A DNA stretch of 64,000 nt, from NCBI RefSeq assembly GCF_014118685.1, contig NZ_JACFAK010000001.1:124001-188000 (forward strand), given 5' to 3'. The stretch's first letter is position 1, and every line of letters starts with the position of its first letter. Positions 35,145 to 43,155 of this stretch are shown here, piece by piece. Under the pieces are notes generated by a model. That model saw nothing but the letters and a program-made list of their open reading frames with translations. It was not told where the DNA came from and made no database searches. This DNA is from Flaviflexus huanghaiensis. GTDB taxonomy: Bacteria > Actinomycetota > Actinomycetes > Actinomycetales > Actinomycetaceae. The position numbers and the translations under genes were made by a program.

Positions 35145-36137
35145 ATGGCTAGTCAGGATTGGCTGACCAAGGACTTCTACAAGGTGCTCGGTGTGTCCAA
35201 GGACGCCACCCAGGACCAGATTAAGAAGGCCTACCGCAAGCTCGCGCGCACCCACCACCCGGATAAGAACCCGGGTGACACGGCCGCGGAGAGCAAGTTC
35301 AAAGACGTCGGGGAGGCGTACGCAGTCCTATCCGATCCCGAGGAGCGTAAGCAGTACGACGCGATCCGCGCGATGGGGGCGGGTGGCGCCCGCTTCTCTG
35401 CGGGCGGAGCTGGCGGCGGAGGCTTTGAAGACGTGTTCTCGTCAATGTTCTCCGGCGGCGGTGCCCGCACTCACACGACAAACACCGGCGGGTTTGAGGA
35501 CATCCTCTCCGGTATGTTCGGCGGTGGGGGCGGTAGTCCCTTCGGCGGGCAGGGCTTTGGTCGCGGCGGCTACGTTCGTCGGCCACAGAAGGGTGCAGAT
35601 GAGACCGCCTCGACATCAATCTCGCTCGCACAGGCTGTGTCGGGTACGACCGTCCAGGTGAGTAACTACGGCAAGCGGTTCACGGCTCGGATCCCGGCCG
35701 GGGTCCACGACGGCCAGAAAATCCGCCTGCGCGGCAAGGGTCAGCCCGGAGAGAACGGTGGCGAGCCCGGCGATCTCATTCTTACCATTTCGGTTGAGAA
35801 GCATCCGGTATTCGAGCTGGATGGCAAGAATGTCCGGATGACGTTGCCGGTGTCCTTCTCGGAGGCTGCCCTCGGCGCCCAGGTACAGGTACCCACTGTT
35901 CACGGGGATTCCGTCACGATGAAGATCCCAGCCGGTTCTTCATCCGGCACAACGCTACGCGTGCGCGGCCGGGGCATTACGGGCAAGGGCACTCCCGGCG
36001 ACATGCTTGTCACCCTGAAGATCGTCGTCCCGAAGAAGCTCTCAGCCGAAGCTAAGGAGGCCGTTGAGGCCTTCCACCAGGCGACTGACGACGCTGATCC
36101 GCGCGCTGATTTTGCGAGGTTGGCGAAGGTCTCATGA
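35145..36137 (+). CDS. dnaJ: DnaJ/CbpA-type J-domain co-chaperone
   Basis: This 330-aa Hsp40 stimulates DnaK ATPase and delivers substrates. The J domain (residues about 10-75) contains HPD at 38-40. A Gly/Phe-rich region (about 80-150) follows, and then two C-terminal substrate-binding beta domains (about 160-310) with [33 protein letters not shown] and [24 protein letters not shown]. There are no CxxCxGxG zinc-finger motifs and no cysteines, so it is a class B J protein, although it holds the dnaJ position in the operon. The ATG at 35145 has AGAAAGGTG upstream. Its stop overlaps hspR by four bases. Confidence 0.93.
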   Translation: MASQDWLTKDFYKVLGVSKDATQDQIKKAYRKLARTHHPDKNPGDTAAESKFKDVGEAYAVLSDPEERKQYDAIRAMGAGGARFSAGGAGGGGFEDVFSSMFSGGGARTHTTNTGGFEDILSGMFGGGGGSPFGGQGFGRGGYVRRPQKGADETASTSISLAQAVSGTTVQVSNYGKRFTARIPAGVHDGQKIRLRGKGQPGENGGEPGDLILTISVEKHPVFELDGKNVRMTLPVSFSEAALGAQVQVPTVHGDSVTMKIPAGSSSGTTLRVRGRGITGKGTPGDMLVTLKIVVPKKLSAEAKEAVEAFHQATDDADPRADFARLAKVS

Positions 36138-36586
36138 GCCCCTCACTGTCCAGGAACGAGGCTGTCTTCTCCGTCTCCATAGCGGCGCAGATGGCTGGCA
36201 TGCACGCCCAGACTGTCCGGCAGTACGACCGGCTCGGCCTCGTCGTTGCGTCCCGGACAAAGGGCGGCGGCCGCCGTTACTCCCTCAACGACATCGAGGC
36301 GCTCCAGGAGATCCAGCAGCTCTCCCAGGAAGAGGGCATCAACCTTGCCGGCATCTCCCGCATTCTCAAGCTCGAGAACGAGGTCAAGAAGCTCCGGCGA
36401 GAGAACAGTCGACTGAGGTCGACCATCGGGAAGCTCAGGGGCCTGCTACTCGAGAAGGAGGAAGCCGACGGCCGCGTCTTTGCCGCAACCCAGGATGGCT
36501 CCATCATCGCGCTGTCCCGCGGCGAGCGTCCGCCAGCCGGCCGGTCCCGGGCGAGCTCAGCTCTTGTCATCTGGCGTCCGAGGTAG
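36134..36586 (+). CDS. hspR: Heat-shock repressor HspR (MerR type)
   Basis: A 150-aa repressor that uses DnaK as co-repressor and binds HAIR elements. The MerR-type winged helix spans about residues 10-80 ([26 protein letters not shown], then [34 protein letters not shown]). A coiled-coil helix follows ([22 protein letters not shown]), with a basic C-terminus. It overlaps dnaJ by four bases (ATGA) and ends the heat-shock operon. HAIR-like sites are found at dnaK and upstream of clpB (63007-63027), which are the expected targets. Confidence 0.95.
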   Translation: MSPSLSRNEAVFSVSIAAQMAGMHAQTVRQYDRLGLVVASRTKGGGRRYSLNDIEALQEIQQLSQEEGINLAGISRILKLENEVKKLRRENSRLRSTIGKLRGLLLEKEEADGRVFAATQDGSIIALSRGERPPAGRSRASSALVIWRPR

Positions 36587-36607
36587 GCAATACACGACGA
36601 CTGAAAT

Positions 36608-36627
36608 CCGCCCGATCACTCGGGCGG
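36608..36627 (+). terminator. Terminator of the dnaK operon
   Basis: A perfect 8-bp stem CCGCCCGA / TCGGGCGG with a TCAC loop lies 21 bases after the hspR stop codon and is followed by CTTCCATCT. Confidence 0.7.
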
Positions 36628-36703
36628 CTTCCATCTGACAGGTTTCTCGGCGACGAAATTGTGCGCCGAGCGTTCGTACTATTCTGGTCACGGGAGGTGT
36701 GAC

Positions 36704-37621
36704 ATGGTTGCTCATGCGACGGGCCGCTACGCCCCATCACCATCCGGTGACCTCCACATCGGCAACCTCCGCACCGCCCTCATCGCGTGGGCGTGTGCCC
36801 GCAAGGCGGGCCTGGGTTTCGTCATGCGGATGGAGAACCTCGACGACAGGGCCAGACCCGAATATGTCGAGACTCAGCTGAGAGACCTTGCTGAGATTGG
36901 AATTGACTGGGACGGCGATGTCCTCTTCCAGTCCGAGCGGACCTCAGCCTACGCCGCAGTGGTCCGTCACTTGCTCGAGCAGGACCTCCTTTACGAGTGC
37001 TACTGCACTCGCGCAGACATCAGGGATGCCCCGCGCGCCCCACATAAACCGCCGGGCGCCTATCCGGGCACGTGTCGGGACCTGACGCCTGAAGAGCGGG
37101 AGGCAGGACGAGCAAAGCTTGCCCCCATGAACCGTGGGCCAGCGCTACGATTGCGCACTACTGGCGAGGCGTTGACGGTCACCGATCGGGTCTGCGGTAG
37201 CTTCACAGGATACATCGACGACTTCGTCATCCGGCGGGGAGATGGGGCGTATGCATATAACCTCGTTGCCGTGGTCGATGACGAGCATCAGCAGGTCCGG
37301 CAGGTGGTCCGAGCCGATGATCTGCTCGAGTCAACGCCCCGCCAGGTCTACCTCCAGCGGCTGCTCGGGTATGAGATGCCCGAATACATTCATGTCCCGC
37401 TCGTACTCAATCCGAGGGGGCAGAGGCTCGCGAAGAGGGACGGCGCTGTGACGTTGCGGGAGCTACACGCGTCGGGGTGGTCAACTAAGCAGATCTTCTC
37501 CCTCATTTCCAGCTCGCTCGGTATTGAGAGTGACAATGTTGTCGATTTTGTCGAACGGTTCGAGGTTGACCAAATGCAGAGAGAACCGTGGTTCTTCGAT
37601 CCATCAGGCCCGAGAATCTAA
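36704..37621 (+). CDS. gluQ: Glutamyl-Q tRNA(Asp) synthetase
   Basis: This 305-aa truncated GluRS paralogue charges glutamate onto queuosine at position 34 of tRNA-Asp. The start at 36704 has GGGAGG upstream. Class I motifs are PSPSGDLHIGN (HIGH-type, residues 11-21) and QRLAKRDGA (KMSKS-type). The zinc site typical of GluQRS is complete: C99 and C101 in YECYCTR, Y120 and C124 in GAYPGTC. There is no anticodon-binding domain. Length is normal (E. coli about 298-308). The modification needs queuosine from elsewhere in the genome or from salvage. Monocistronic after the hspR terminator. Confidence 0.92.
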   Translation: MVAHATGRYAPSPSGDLHIGNLRTALIAWACARKAGLGFVMRMENLDDRARPEYVETQLRDLAEIGIDWDGDVLFQSERTSAYAAVVRHLLEQDLLYECYCTRADIRDAPRAPHKPPGAYPGTCRDLTPEEREAGRAKLAPMNRGPALRLRTTGEALTVTDRVCGSFTGYIDDFVIRRGDGAYAYNLVAVVDDEHQQVRQVVRADDLLESTPRQVYLQRLLGYEMPEYIHVPLVLNPRGQRLAKRDGAVTLRELHASGWSTKQIFSLISSSLGIESDNVVDFVERFEVDQMQREPWFFDPSGPRI

Positions 37622-37661
37622 CCTGTCGCGACGGGGGCTGAGCTTCGTGACAGGGCTCGTG

Positions 37662-38396
37662 TCAGAACGTCCATTCCCAGGACGCTCCGCCCGGTAGCGA
37701 GATGACGAGGCTACCTGAGGTGTGTGCGCTGTCTAGCACAATTGTTCCATATGCCTTCTGACTGGGTCCTATCTCGAAGGGCAGCGTTTCGGAATCTTGC
37801 GAGCAGAAGTACGCATTGCCGATCGAGTCGTTCTCTAAGATTCCGTTCGGGGAGATGATGGCCATGTTGTACTGGCTCAAATGGAACGTGGGAACGGGAG
37901 CCGTTGCGAGCGATGGCAATGTCTCGATCTCAATCGATACAGCGATGTAGTTACCGTTGAGTGGAGCTGCGGCGAAGCCACTCGTGCACTGGTAGTTCGG
38001 CTCGATCGCGGTGACCCTAAATTCGACGGTCATGTTCCCGGAGGCTGTCTGATCGTATCCTGCGAGCTGTCCGATGCCCTTCACCAAATTGCCACGCGCG
38101 TTCTTGACCGTGGGTCCGAACCTGGTGGTGTCAGCCGGCGGATTCGCTGGCTCTGGGGCGGGCTGCGCGGCTTCTTGTGGGACTGCGGTTGGAGCGACAG
38201 GGGCAGGCTGGGACTCCTCCGAGCTCGGAATGGGTTGTGTGGAAGCCACGGGTGTCTCCTCCGCAGCTGGCGTCGGCTCGGGGACCGCGGCGGTGACGTC
38301 GATGGACGGTGCCGTCGCGACGTTCTCAACGGAGGAGCAACCAGCGAGTGAAAGCACGCCGAGGGCGATCAGCGAGACAGAGATACGTGTGATCAT
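37662..38396 (-). CDS. Lipoprotein with Pro/Ala-rich stalk
   Basis: This 244-aa exported lipoprotein starts at the ATG at 38396 with GGGAG seven bases upstream. The signal peptide ISVSLIALGVLSLAGC ends in a lipobox with the lipidated Cys at about residue 19. Residues about 25-90 are a Pro/Ala/Glu/Thr-rich stalk that would cross the wall. The C-terminal domain (about 95-244) is beta-rich with two Cys and has FRVTAIEPNYQC and GNYIAVSIEIET, resembling DUF4352-type immunoglobulin-like domains of Gram-positive lipoproteins. Function unknown. It is convergent with gluQ. Confidence 0.85.
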   Translation of the reverse strand: MITRISVSLIALGVLSLAGCSSVENVATAPSIDVTAAVPEPTPAAEETPVASTQPIPSSEESQPAPVAPTAVPQEAAQPAPEPANPPADTTRFGPTVKNARGNLVKGIGQLAGYDQTASGNMTVEFRVTAIEPNYQCTSGFAAAPLNGNYIAVSIEIETLPSLATAPVPTFHLSQYNMAIISPNGILENDSIGNAYFCSQDSETLPFEIGPSQKAYGTIVLDSAHTSGSLVISLPGGASWEWTF

Positions 38397-38597
38397 TGAG
38401 GGGCTCCCAGTTAACTGCGGTGTTATTTGACCACCGTATCCGCTGACAAGGGCACACACGGGCAGATTCTCTGCGGCACATGAGTTGAAGGTGAGTTTCT
38501 TGCTCGTCAGATGTTCTACGTCCGCCTGCGGGCTATGCCGTCCTGCGGAGGCCGCACTGGGTGAGTCGCCTGGTGCTGTCGGTTCGGGGGAAAAAGA

Positions 38598-38633
38598 ACA
38601 GTGGCGGCAGGGGTGATGTCCTGCCGCCACTGT
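38598..38633 (-). terminator. Terminator of the alcohol dehydrogenase gene
   Basis: A perfect 14-bp stem ACAGTGGCGGCAGG / CCTGCCGCCACTGT with an eight-base loop is followed on the minus strand by TTCTTTTTCCCCC. This is a textbook intrinsic terminator. Confidence 0.9.
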
Positions 38634-38644
38634 CTGCCCGGTGG

Positions 38645-39673
38645 TTACGGAACCAGGATTCCGCGACCGACCAGTCGGCCGTTGTCGAGGTCGTTGATCG
38701 CATCCGCGTACGCTTCGAGATCGTAGACGGATGTGTGGAGGGAGATCTTGCCCTCCGCTGTGAGCGTCATGAGCTGGACGAGATCCTCGTACGTGCCGAC
38801 GAGGTTGCCGATGACGTTGATCTCGCGGGAAATGATCGAGAGAGTCTCGATCTTCACCATGCCGCCGTAGCCGATCACGTAGTAATCGCCCTGGTTGCGG
38901 ATGAGCTGGGGACCGAGGAGCTCCATTCCCATTTCCGCGATGAAGTCGAGGACAACATGGGCGCCGCCGCCCGTGATGTCGTGGACCTGCTTGATGACAG
39001 CCTCGTCATCGGTGCTGAGGACCGTGTGGTGGGCGCCGAGTTCCTTTGCGAGTTCGAGCGCAGCCTCCGACTTGTCAATCACGGTGATCTGAGCAGGAGT
39101 CAGCGCGAGAAGCGACTGGATACCGATGTGGCCGAGACCGCCGGAGCCCATGACGACAACGTGCGTGCCGGGATGAAGCTTCGGAATTGTCTTGCGGACC
39201 GCGTGGTAGGCGGTGAGCCCAGCATCTGCAAGCGCAGCGATGTCGCGAGGCTCCAGCATCGGATCGAGCTTGACGACTGCGCGTGCGTTCGTCAGCATGT
39301 ACTCGGCCATGCCGCCCTCTGTGTTGAGGCCGGGGAACGTTGCGTTCGAGCAGTGCGAGTCATTGCCTCGGCGGCACTCTGCGCACAGCCCGCATGTGAC
39401 GAGCGGGTGCATGATGACGGTGTCGCCAACCTCGACGTTGGTAACAGCGGAGCCAACTGCGTGCACCCAGCCAGCGTTCTCGTGGCCGAGGATGTACGGG
39501 AGGGTGGGATTCTGGATCGGATCCCACTGCCCTTCGATGATGTGGAGATCTGTTCGGCACAGGCCTGCTGCGCCGATCTTGACGATGACATCCCAGGGGC
39601 CGGTGATTTCCGGCTCCGGAACGTCATCGAGTTTTGGCATCTCGTGATACTTGTGAATTCTTACTGCCTTCAT
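38645..39673 (-). CDS. Zinc-dependent alcohol dehydrogenase, medium-chain
   Basis: A 342-aa NAD(P)-dependent alcohol dehydrogenase. The catalytic zinc site is C39 (GLCRTDLH), with the His in GHENAGWV near 64 and the downstream Asp/Glu/Cys set. The structural zinc site is CGLCAECRRGNDSHC near 94-108. The nucleotide fold has VVVMGSGGLGHIG near 172-184 followed by VIDKS, where Asp suggests NAD. It probably oxidises a primary alcohol or reduces an aldehyde; the substrate is not determined by sequence. The ATG has GGAAGGG upstream. Monocistronic, with a strong terminator 11 bases after the stop. Confidence 0.92.
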   Translation of the reverse strand: MKAVRIHKYHEMPKLDDVPEPEITGPWDVIVKIGAAGLCRTDLHIIEGQWDPIQNPTLPYILGHENAGWVHAVGSAVTNVEVGDTVIMHPLVTCGLCAECRRGNDSHCSNATFPGLNTEGGMAEYMLTNARAVVKLDPMLEPRDIAALADAGLTAYHAVRKTIPKLHPGTHVVVMGSGGLGHIGIQSLLALTPAQITVIDKSEAALELAKELGAHHTVLSTDDEAVIKQVHDITGGGAHVVLDFIAEMGMELLGPQLIRNQGDYYVIGYGGMVKIETLSIISREINVIGNLVGTYEDLVQLMTLTAEGKISLHTSVYDLEAYADAINDLDNGRLVGRGILVP

Positions 39674-40041
39674 TAAGACCCTTCCGTCATTGGAGGTGAG
39701 GTAGTTCTACGAGGCTAAGCCAGCGTCATCCTCTTCACAAGGGAGTGACACAAAGAAGTAAACGCGCGTGAACATGCGCAACTTGGGCCATGGGATGCGA
39801 TTCTGTACCGCAACCGATTTCCGCGGTCGTAAAGCGCAACAAAGGCCTGCATATTCATGCAATTCCGTGCTAGCCGTTGACGCCGTACTGCGCACGTGTT
39901 CAGCCGGCGTACCATTTCGCACCGTTTTCTGGTGGCGCACCGTACCATAGCGAGGATGGTCCCGCTCACGTCGCGGACAATTTGCGGCACGCGACGACGC
40001 GCACCCGACATGTTTCCACATTCTCTTGAAGGAGGCCTGGA
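39674..40041. other. Intergenic region upstream of a small membrane-protein gene
   Basis: This 368-base gap lies between divergent genes. Short frames on both strands are Cys/Arg-rich, lack ribosome sites and overlap each other, so I do not call them. A repeated CGCACCGT-like string occurs near 39919 and 39937, but no promoter could be fixed. Confidence 0.4.
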
Positions 40042-40215
40042 TTGACGAATAGCACTCACCATGGACGGGAGCGCCAGACTTCAGGCGGCTATGATTTCGG
40101 AGGTTACGTGCCAGGACACGACTACACCCCGCGAAAGCCACCCGTATGGAAGTCAGTTCTTGCCGTCATGGTCATCCTCGGCATGGTCGGCCTCTACGCA
40201 TTCATATTGATCTGA
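40042..40215 (+). CDS. Small single-pass membrane protein, 57 aa, TTG start
   Basis: The TTG at 40042 has a near-ideal AAGGAGG seven bases upstream, and the frame ends at TGA 40213-40215, immediately before a terminator hairpin. The protein starts MTNSTHHGRERQTSGG, continues with a Gly/Tyr/Pro-rich segment (YDFGGYVPGHDYTP), then RKPPVWKS and a C-terminal membrane helix of about 20 residues (VLAVMVILGMVGLYAFILI). The N-terminus should be cytoplasmic, with basic residues just before the helix. No family recognised. It resembles small actinobacterial membrane proteins of unknown role. Confidence 0.75.
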   Translation: MTNSTHHGRERQTSGGYDFGGYVPGHDYTPRKPPVWKSVLAVMVILGMVGLYAFILI

Positions 40216-40218
40216 CAC

Positions 40219-40240
40219 AGTCGGCTACGGCCGGCTTTTC
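40219..40240 (+). terminator. Terminator of the small membrane-protein gene
   Basis: AGTCGGC / GCCGGCT (one G-U pair) with a TACG loop, followed by TTTCTC, begins four bases after the stop codon at 40215. Confidence 0.8.
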
Positions 40241-40246
40241 TCGTGC

Positions 40247-42274
40247 CTACGCCAGCCTGCGGCTGAGGAACTCGAAGATGAGTGCAAGACTGAGCGCGCT
40301 CTGCTCAGCATCCGCTGCCCCCGCATGGCCTCCCTCAATGTTTTCGTAGTACTCCACATCGTGTCCGAGCTCTTCGAGCAAGGCAGTGAATTTCCGTGCG
40401 TGACCAGGGTGTACGCGATCATCCTTCGTTGACGTCATGACGAGAATTGGCGGGTACTCACCGGTCTCCTTGACGTTGTGATACGGCGAGTAGCGCTGGA
40501 GCGTTTCCCATTCTTCCGTGTCGGGATTGCCGTACTCATCCATCCACGACGCCCCTGCTAAGAGGTGCGAGAAGCGCTTCATGTCGAGCAGTGGAACACG
40601 GGTGACAAGCGCCCCAAACAGTTCGGGGTAGGTCGTGTACATGTTGCCAATGAGAAGACCGCCGTTCGAGCCCCCTATCGCGGCGAGTTTCGGCACTGTC
40701 GTGACATTGTTCGCGACAAGATCCATGGCGACGGCAGCGAAGTCCTCGTAGGCGCGATGGCGGCCTTCCTTGAGTGCGGCCTGGTGCCAGGCGGGTCCAA
40801 ACTCCCCGCCTCCGCGGATGTTGGCGACAACGTAAACCCCGCCATCCTCGAGCCATGCTTTTCCGTAGGCTCCGAGATAGCTGGGGGTGCGGGAGACTTC
40901 GAAGCCGCCGTATCCATCTAGCAGACACTGGGCGGGCTCGCTGCCGGTCAGTGCCGAGGGACGGCCGACGAGGAAGTAGGGAACCTTCGTGCCATCAGCC
41001 GATACCGCCCACTGCTGGTCCACCATGAGCCCGTCTGTGCTGAAGCGTTCGGGGGTGGACCGCACCTTCGTGACGTCGAGTCCGTCCGGGGAGGCGGTCC
41101 CGTAAAGGAGGGTTGTCGGCGTGAGGAATCCTGTCGTCGTCACCCACACCTCATCACCTCGTTCACGGTCGACAGCGCCGACGCCGATTGAATCGAATGT
41201 GTCGAGCTCAGGATGGAGCTCTGTCACCTCCCACGTGTCTATCGACGCGAAGTAGACCCGTGATCGGACATTGTCGAGCGTGGTGAACACGACGCCTGAC
41301 TGGATCTCCGTCATTCCTGCGAGAGAGGCGCGAGGAGTGGGGGTGAAAATCTTGACGACCCGGTCCGCGACCGGACCGTTTAGGCCATCCTCATAGGGTA
41401 GCGCGAGCAGCGAACCGGCCAGGAAGGTTTCATCGTCAAGCTCCCAGTCGTAACGCAACTCGACAACAGCCCAATCCTGAATCGTGCCAACTCCCGCGCT
41501 GTGGGGTAGAAGGATCTCCTTGAGCTCGAGGGTGTCGTGATCGACCTCGTACACGACGGTGTCACGGAAATCCTTCGCCCGCACCGCGAACGTGCGCTCA
41601 TAGCCCGGGGTGAAATCGTGGGAGGCAGAGACAAGGATATCCTCGCGCTCACCCTCGAGGATCGTCGGAGCTTCATCGACGGCGCCGCCGCGCCGCCATA
41701 GCCGCACCGAGCGCGGATATCCAGAGTCGGTGAGGGTTCCTGGCCCGAAGTCTCGGGCAATGAGGACGGAATCGGAGTCCCTCCTCATCCACGACATCGA
41801 CCCCTTCGAGGCAGGAGCGGTGAAGCCGTCAGCAATGAAGGTGCGGGTCTCGAGGTCGAATTCACGGACAACGTTCGCATCGGACCCGCCGGGTTTGAGA
41901 GTGATGAGCGCGCGGTCGAAGTTGGGCCGACGGAGGTTCGCCCCGCCGAACACCCAGGATTCACCCTCCTCCCTGCCGAGCGCGTCGACGTCGAGCAGGA
42001 CGTCCCAGTCAGGCTTGTCCAGGTAGCTGTCGAGAGTGGCCCGCCGCCACAGGCCGCGCGGATGGTCCGCATCCGTGTGGAAGTTGTAGACGTAATCACC
42101 GCGTAGCGTTCCGAGGTCGAGTTTGTCCTTGGCGGAGAGGATGTCGAAGATCGCGGAGCGCTTCGATTCGAATTCGTCACCTCGGTATGAGGCGAGGGTC
42201 CTATCGGTGCGCTCTTTCACCCACGCGAGCGTCTCAGTGTTCGAATCTTCGAGCCACAGCCTTGGGTCAGTCAT
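40247..42274 (-). CDS. Prolyl oligopeptidase family serine peptidase (S9)
   Basis: A 675-aa cytosolic peptidase. The N-terminal half (about 60-400) is beta-propeller-like, with repeated short strands, and gates access to the C-terminal alpha/beta-hydrolase domain. The catalytic triad is visible: Ser536 in GGSNGG, the Asp in TSTKDDRVHPGHA (D618 or D619), and His650 in EGGHAG. YGGFEVSRTPSY and NIRGGGEFGPAWH are typical S9A positions. Such enzymes cut short proline-containing or other oligopeptides; no signal peptide was seen. The ATG at 42274 has no ribosome site. TAGACT lies six bases upstream, pointing to a leaderless mRNA. It is convergent with the small membrane-protein gene. Confidence 0.92.
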   Translation of the reverse strand: MTDPRLWLEDSNTETLAWVKERTDRTLASYRGDEFESKRSAIFDILSAKDKLDLGTLRGDYVYNFHTDADHPRGLWRRATLDSYLDKPDWDVLLDVDALGREEGESWVFGGANLRRPNFDRALITLKPGGSDANVVREFDLETRTFIADGFTAPASKGSMSWMRRDSDSVLIARDFGPGTLTDSGYPRSVRLWRRGGAVDEAPTILEGEREDILVSASHDFTPGYERTFAVRAKDFRDTVVYEVDHDTLELKEILLPHSAGVGTIQDWAVVELRYDWELDDETFLAGSLLALPYEDGLNGPVADRVVKIFTPTPRASLAGMTEIQSGVVFTTLDNVRSRVYFASIDTWEVTELHPELDTFDSIGVGAVDRERGDEVWVTTTGFLTPTTLLYGTASPDGLDVTKVRSTPERFSTDGLMVDQQWAVSADGTKVPYFLVGRPSALTGSEPAQCLLDGYGGFEVSRTPSYLGAYGKAWLEDGGVYVVANIRGGGEFGPAWHQAALKEGRHRAYEDFAAVAMDLVANNVTTVPKLAAIGGSNGGLLIGNMYTTYPELFGALVTRVPLLDMKRFSHLLAGASWMDEYGNPDTEEWETLQRYSPYHNVKETGEYPPILVMTSTKDDRVHPGHARKFTALLEELGHDVEYYENIEGGHAGAADAEQSALSLALIFEFLSRRLA

Positions 42275-42280
42275 GCGACC

Positions 42281-42286
42281 AGTCTA
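42281..42286 (-). promoter_or_regulatory. -10 box TAGACT of the S9 peptidase (leaderless)
   Basis: TAGACT on the minus strand ends six bases before the ATG at 42274. The absence of a Shine-Dalgarno sequence supports a leaderless transcript. Confidence 0.45.
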
Positions 42287-42383
42287 AAGGAGCGGTGCAA
42301 GGTGAGTGTCGGGCGGAAATGGTGCGTGGACGTCTCCAGTGCGGGCACACGCTCTGTTAGCGAATGTCGGCGTCTCAGGACAG

Positions 42384-42414
42384 CGCTGTGCCCGGCCATC
42401 GGCCGGGCACAGCG
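42384..42414 (-). terminator. Very stable hairpin behind the 21-codon peptide gene
   Basis: CGCTGTGCCCGGCC / GGCCGGGCACAGCG form a perfect 14-bp stem with a three-base loop. It lies between the 21-codon frame and the S9 peptidase. No T-run on either side, so terminator function is inferred from stem strength and place. Confidence 0.6.
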
Positions 42415-42510
42415 GGCAAGTTCAGCGATGACTCCGGATTGGATCCCTGACGCCCATGATTATGTGGCGGTGCATCACGCATTCCCTGAGGGATGCTACA
42501 CCGGGGGCGC

Positions 42511-42576
42511 TTAGTCGCAGGCCTGAACGGCCTTCGAAGAGATCAGCGCTTCCTTTGCCTTAGATATATCACTCAT
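42511..42576 (-). CDS. Possible 21-aa peptide gene
   Basis: An ATG at 42576 is preceded by GGAAGGAGG five bases upstream, one of the best ribosome sites in the window, and the frame runs 21 codons to TAA. The peptide begins MSDISKAKEALISSK and ends VQACD, with one Cys third from the end region and a helical amphipathic look; it has no signal peptide. Upstream lie a TATACT -10 box (42627-42632) and a leader hairpin, and downstream a very stable hairpin (42384-42414). This defines a transcript of about 230 bases. It could be a peptide gene, a leader peptide, or a dual-function small RNA. No family recognised. Confidence 0.5.
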   Translation of the reverse strand: MSDISKAKEALISSKAVQACD

Positions 42577-42595
42577 AGGGCCTCCTTCCGTCCGG

Positions 42596-42614
42596 GATCA
42601 CCGACCGAGTGATC
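42596..42614 (-). ncRNA. Leader hairpin before the 21-codon frame
   Basis: GATCAC-N7-GTGATC forms a six-pair hairpin ending a few bases upstream of the GGAAGGAGG ribosome site. Confidence 0.35.
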
Positions 42615-42626
42615 GGCATGCTCAAA

Positions 42627-42632
42627 AGTATA
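42627..42632 (-). promoter_or_regulatory. -10 box TATACT for the 21-codon transcript
   Basis: TATACT on the minus strand lies about 50 bases upstream of the small frame. No good TTGACA-like -35 was found at 16-18 bases. Confidence 0.4.
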
Positions 42633-42702
42633 CTCCTGATACCGGCTCCAGTGTGAGTTCCGACAGCGGATTCAGGCCGCGCCCAGTTTATCCAAAATGC
42701 GC

Positions 42703-42743
42703 CGCATATGCGTCTAATCTGTTTTGTAGAAAACGCATATGCG
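42703..42743. promoter_or_regulatory. Twin CGCATATGCG palindromes at the mod promoter
   Basis: Identical 10-bp palindromes CGCATATGCG occur at 42703-42712 and 42734-42743. They are 31 bases apart, about three helical turns, so both lie on the same DNA face. The second lies between the proposed -35 (TTGTAG, 42724-42729) and -10 (TAATCT, 42747-42752) of the regulator-modABC operon. This is the geometry of a repressor operator, probably for the regulator encoded next. Confidence 0.65.
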
Positions 42744-42752
42744 GTGTAATCT
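42724..42752 (+). promoter_or_regulatory. Promoter of the regulator-modABC operon
   Basis: A weak -35 TTGTAG (42724-42729), a 17-base spacer and -10 TAATCT (42747-42752) place the transcription start at or next to the ATG at 42760, with no ribosome site. The mRNA is predicted to be leaderless. Confidence 0.5.
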
Positions 42753-42759
42753 TTCCGTT

Positions 42760-43155
42760 ATGTCAATATATAAGGTCCGCGATGTCGCGCGGCTTCTCGG
42801 TGTTTCGGATGATACGGTTCGGCGCTGGATCGATGAGGGGTCGCTCGAATCCCGGCGCGACGGAAGCCGCATCCTCGTCGAGGGGAGTTCTGTGGCCGAG
42901 CTGGCGATTCGGCTCGCCGAGGGTAAGTCGGACCACGATGATGCGGTCTCAACTCGCAATGAGTTCTCCGGCATTGTCACCCGGATCCAAAAAGACGGAG
43001 TCATGGCGCAGGTGGATCTTCAGTGCGGGATCTATCGCGTCGTGTCCCTCATTTCCGCAGAAGCCGTGGTTGAGATGGGACTCGAGGTTGGCTCGCCCGC
43101 GACGGCGCTTGTGAAAGCGACGAGCGTATCAATCAGATCGGAGATGTCAGAATGA
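42760..43155 (+). CDS. HTH plus Mop/TOBE-type molybdate regulator
   Basis: A 131-aa protein combining an N-terminal MerR/excisionase-type helix-turn-helix with a C-terminal Mop (TOBE) domain. The HTH spans residues about 1-50 (IYKVRDVARLLGVSDDTVRRWIDEGSLESRR). The Mop domain covers about 70-131 (NEFSGIVTRIQKDGVMAQVDLQCGIYRVVSLISAEAVVEMGLEVGSPATALVKATSV) and binds molybdate or tungstate. It heads modABC and is coupled to modA by a four-base overlap. By analogy with ModE it should sense molybdate and repress uptake, although its DNA-binding domain is unrelated to that of E. coli ModE. I start it at the ATG at 42760; an upstream ATG inside the palindrome at 42739 is unlikely. Confidence 0.85.
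   Translation: MSIYKVRDVARLLGVSDDTVRRWIDEGSLESRRDGSRILVEGSSVAELAIRLAEGKSDHDDAVSTRNEFSGIVTRIQKDGVMAQVDLQCGIYRVVSLISAEAVVEMGLEVGSPATALVKATSVSIRSEMSE

Noticed and set aside
39707-40141. 144-codon minus-strand frame
   Set aside because: It is antisense to the well-supported 57-aa membrane-protein gene and lacks a ribosome site.
42418-42500. Second small minus-strand frame behind the 21-codon peptide (starting near 42482)
   Set aside because: It lacks a ribosome site and reads through the terminator hairpin stem, so coding is unlikely.
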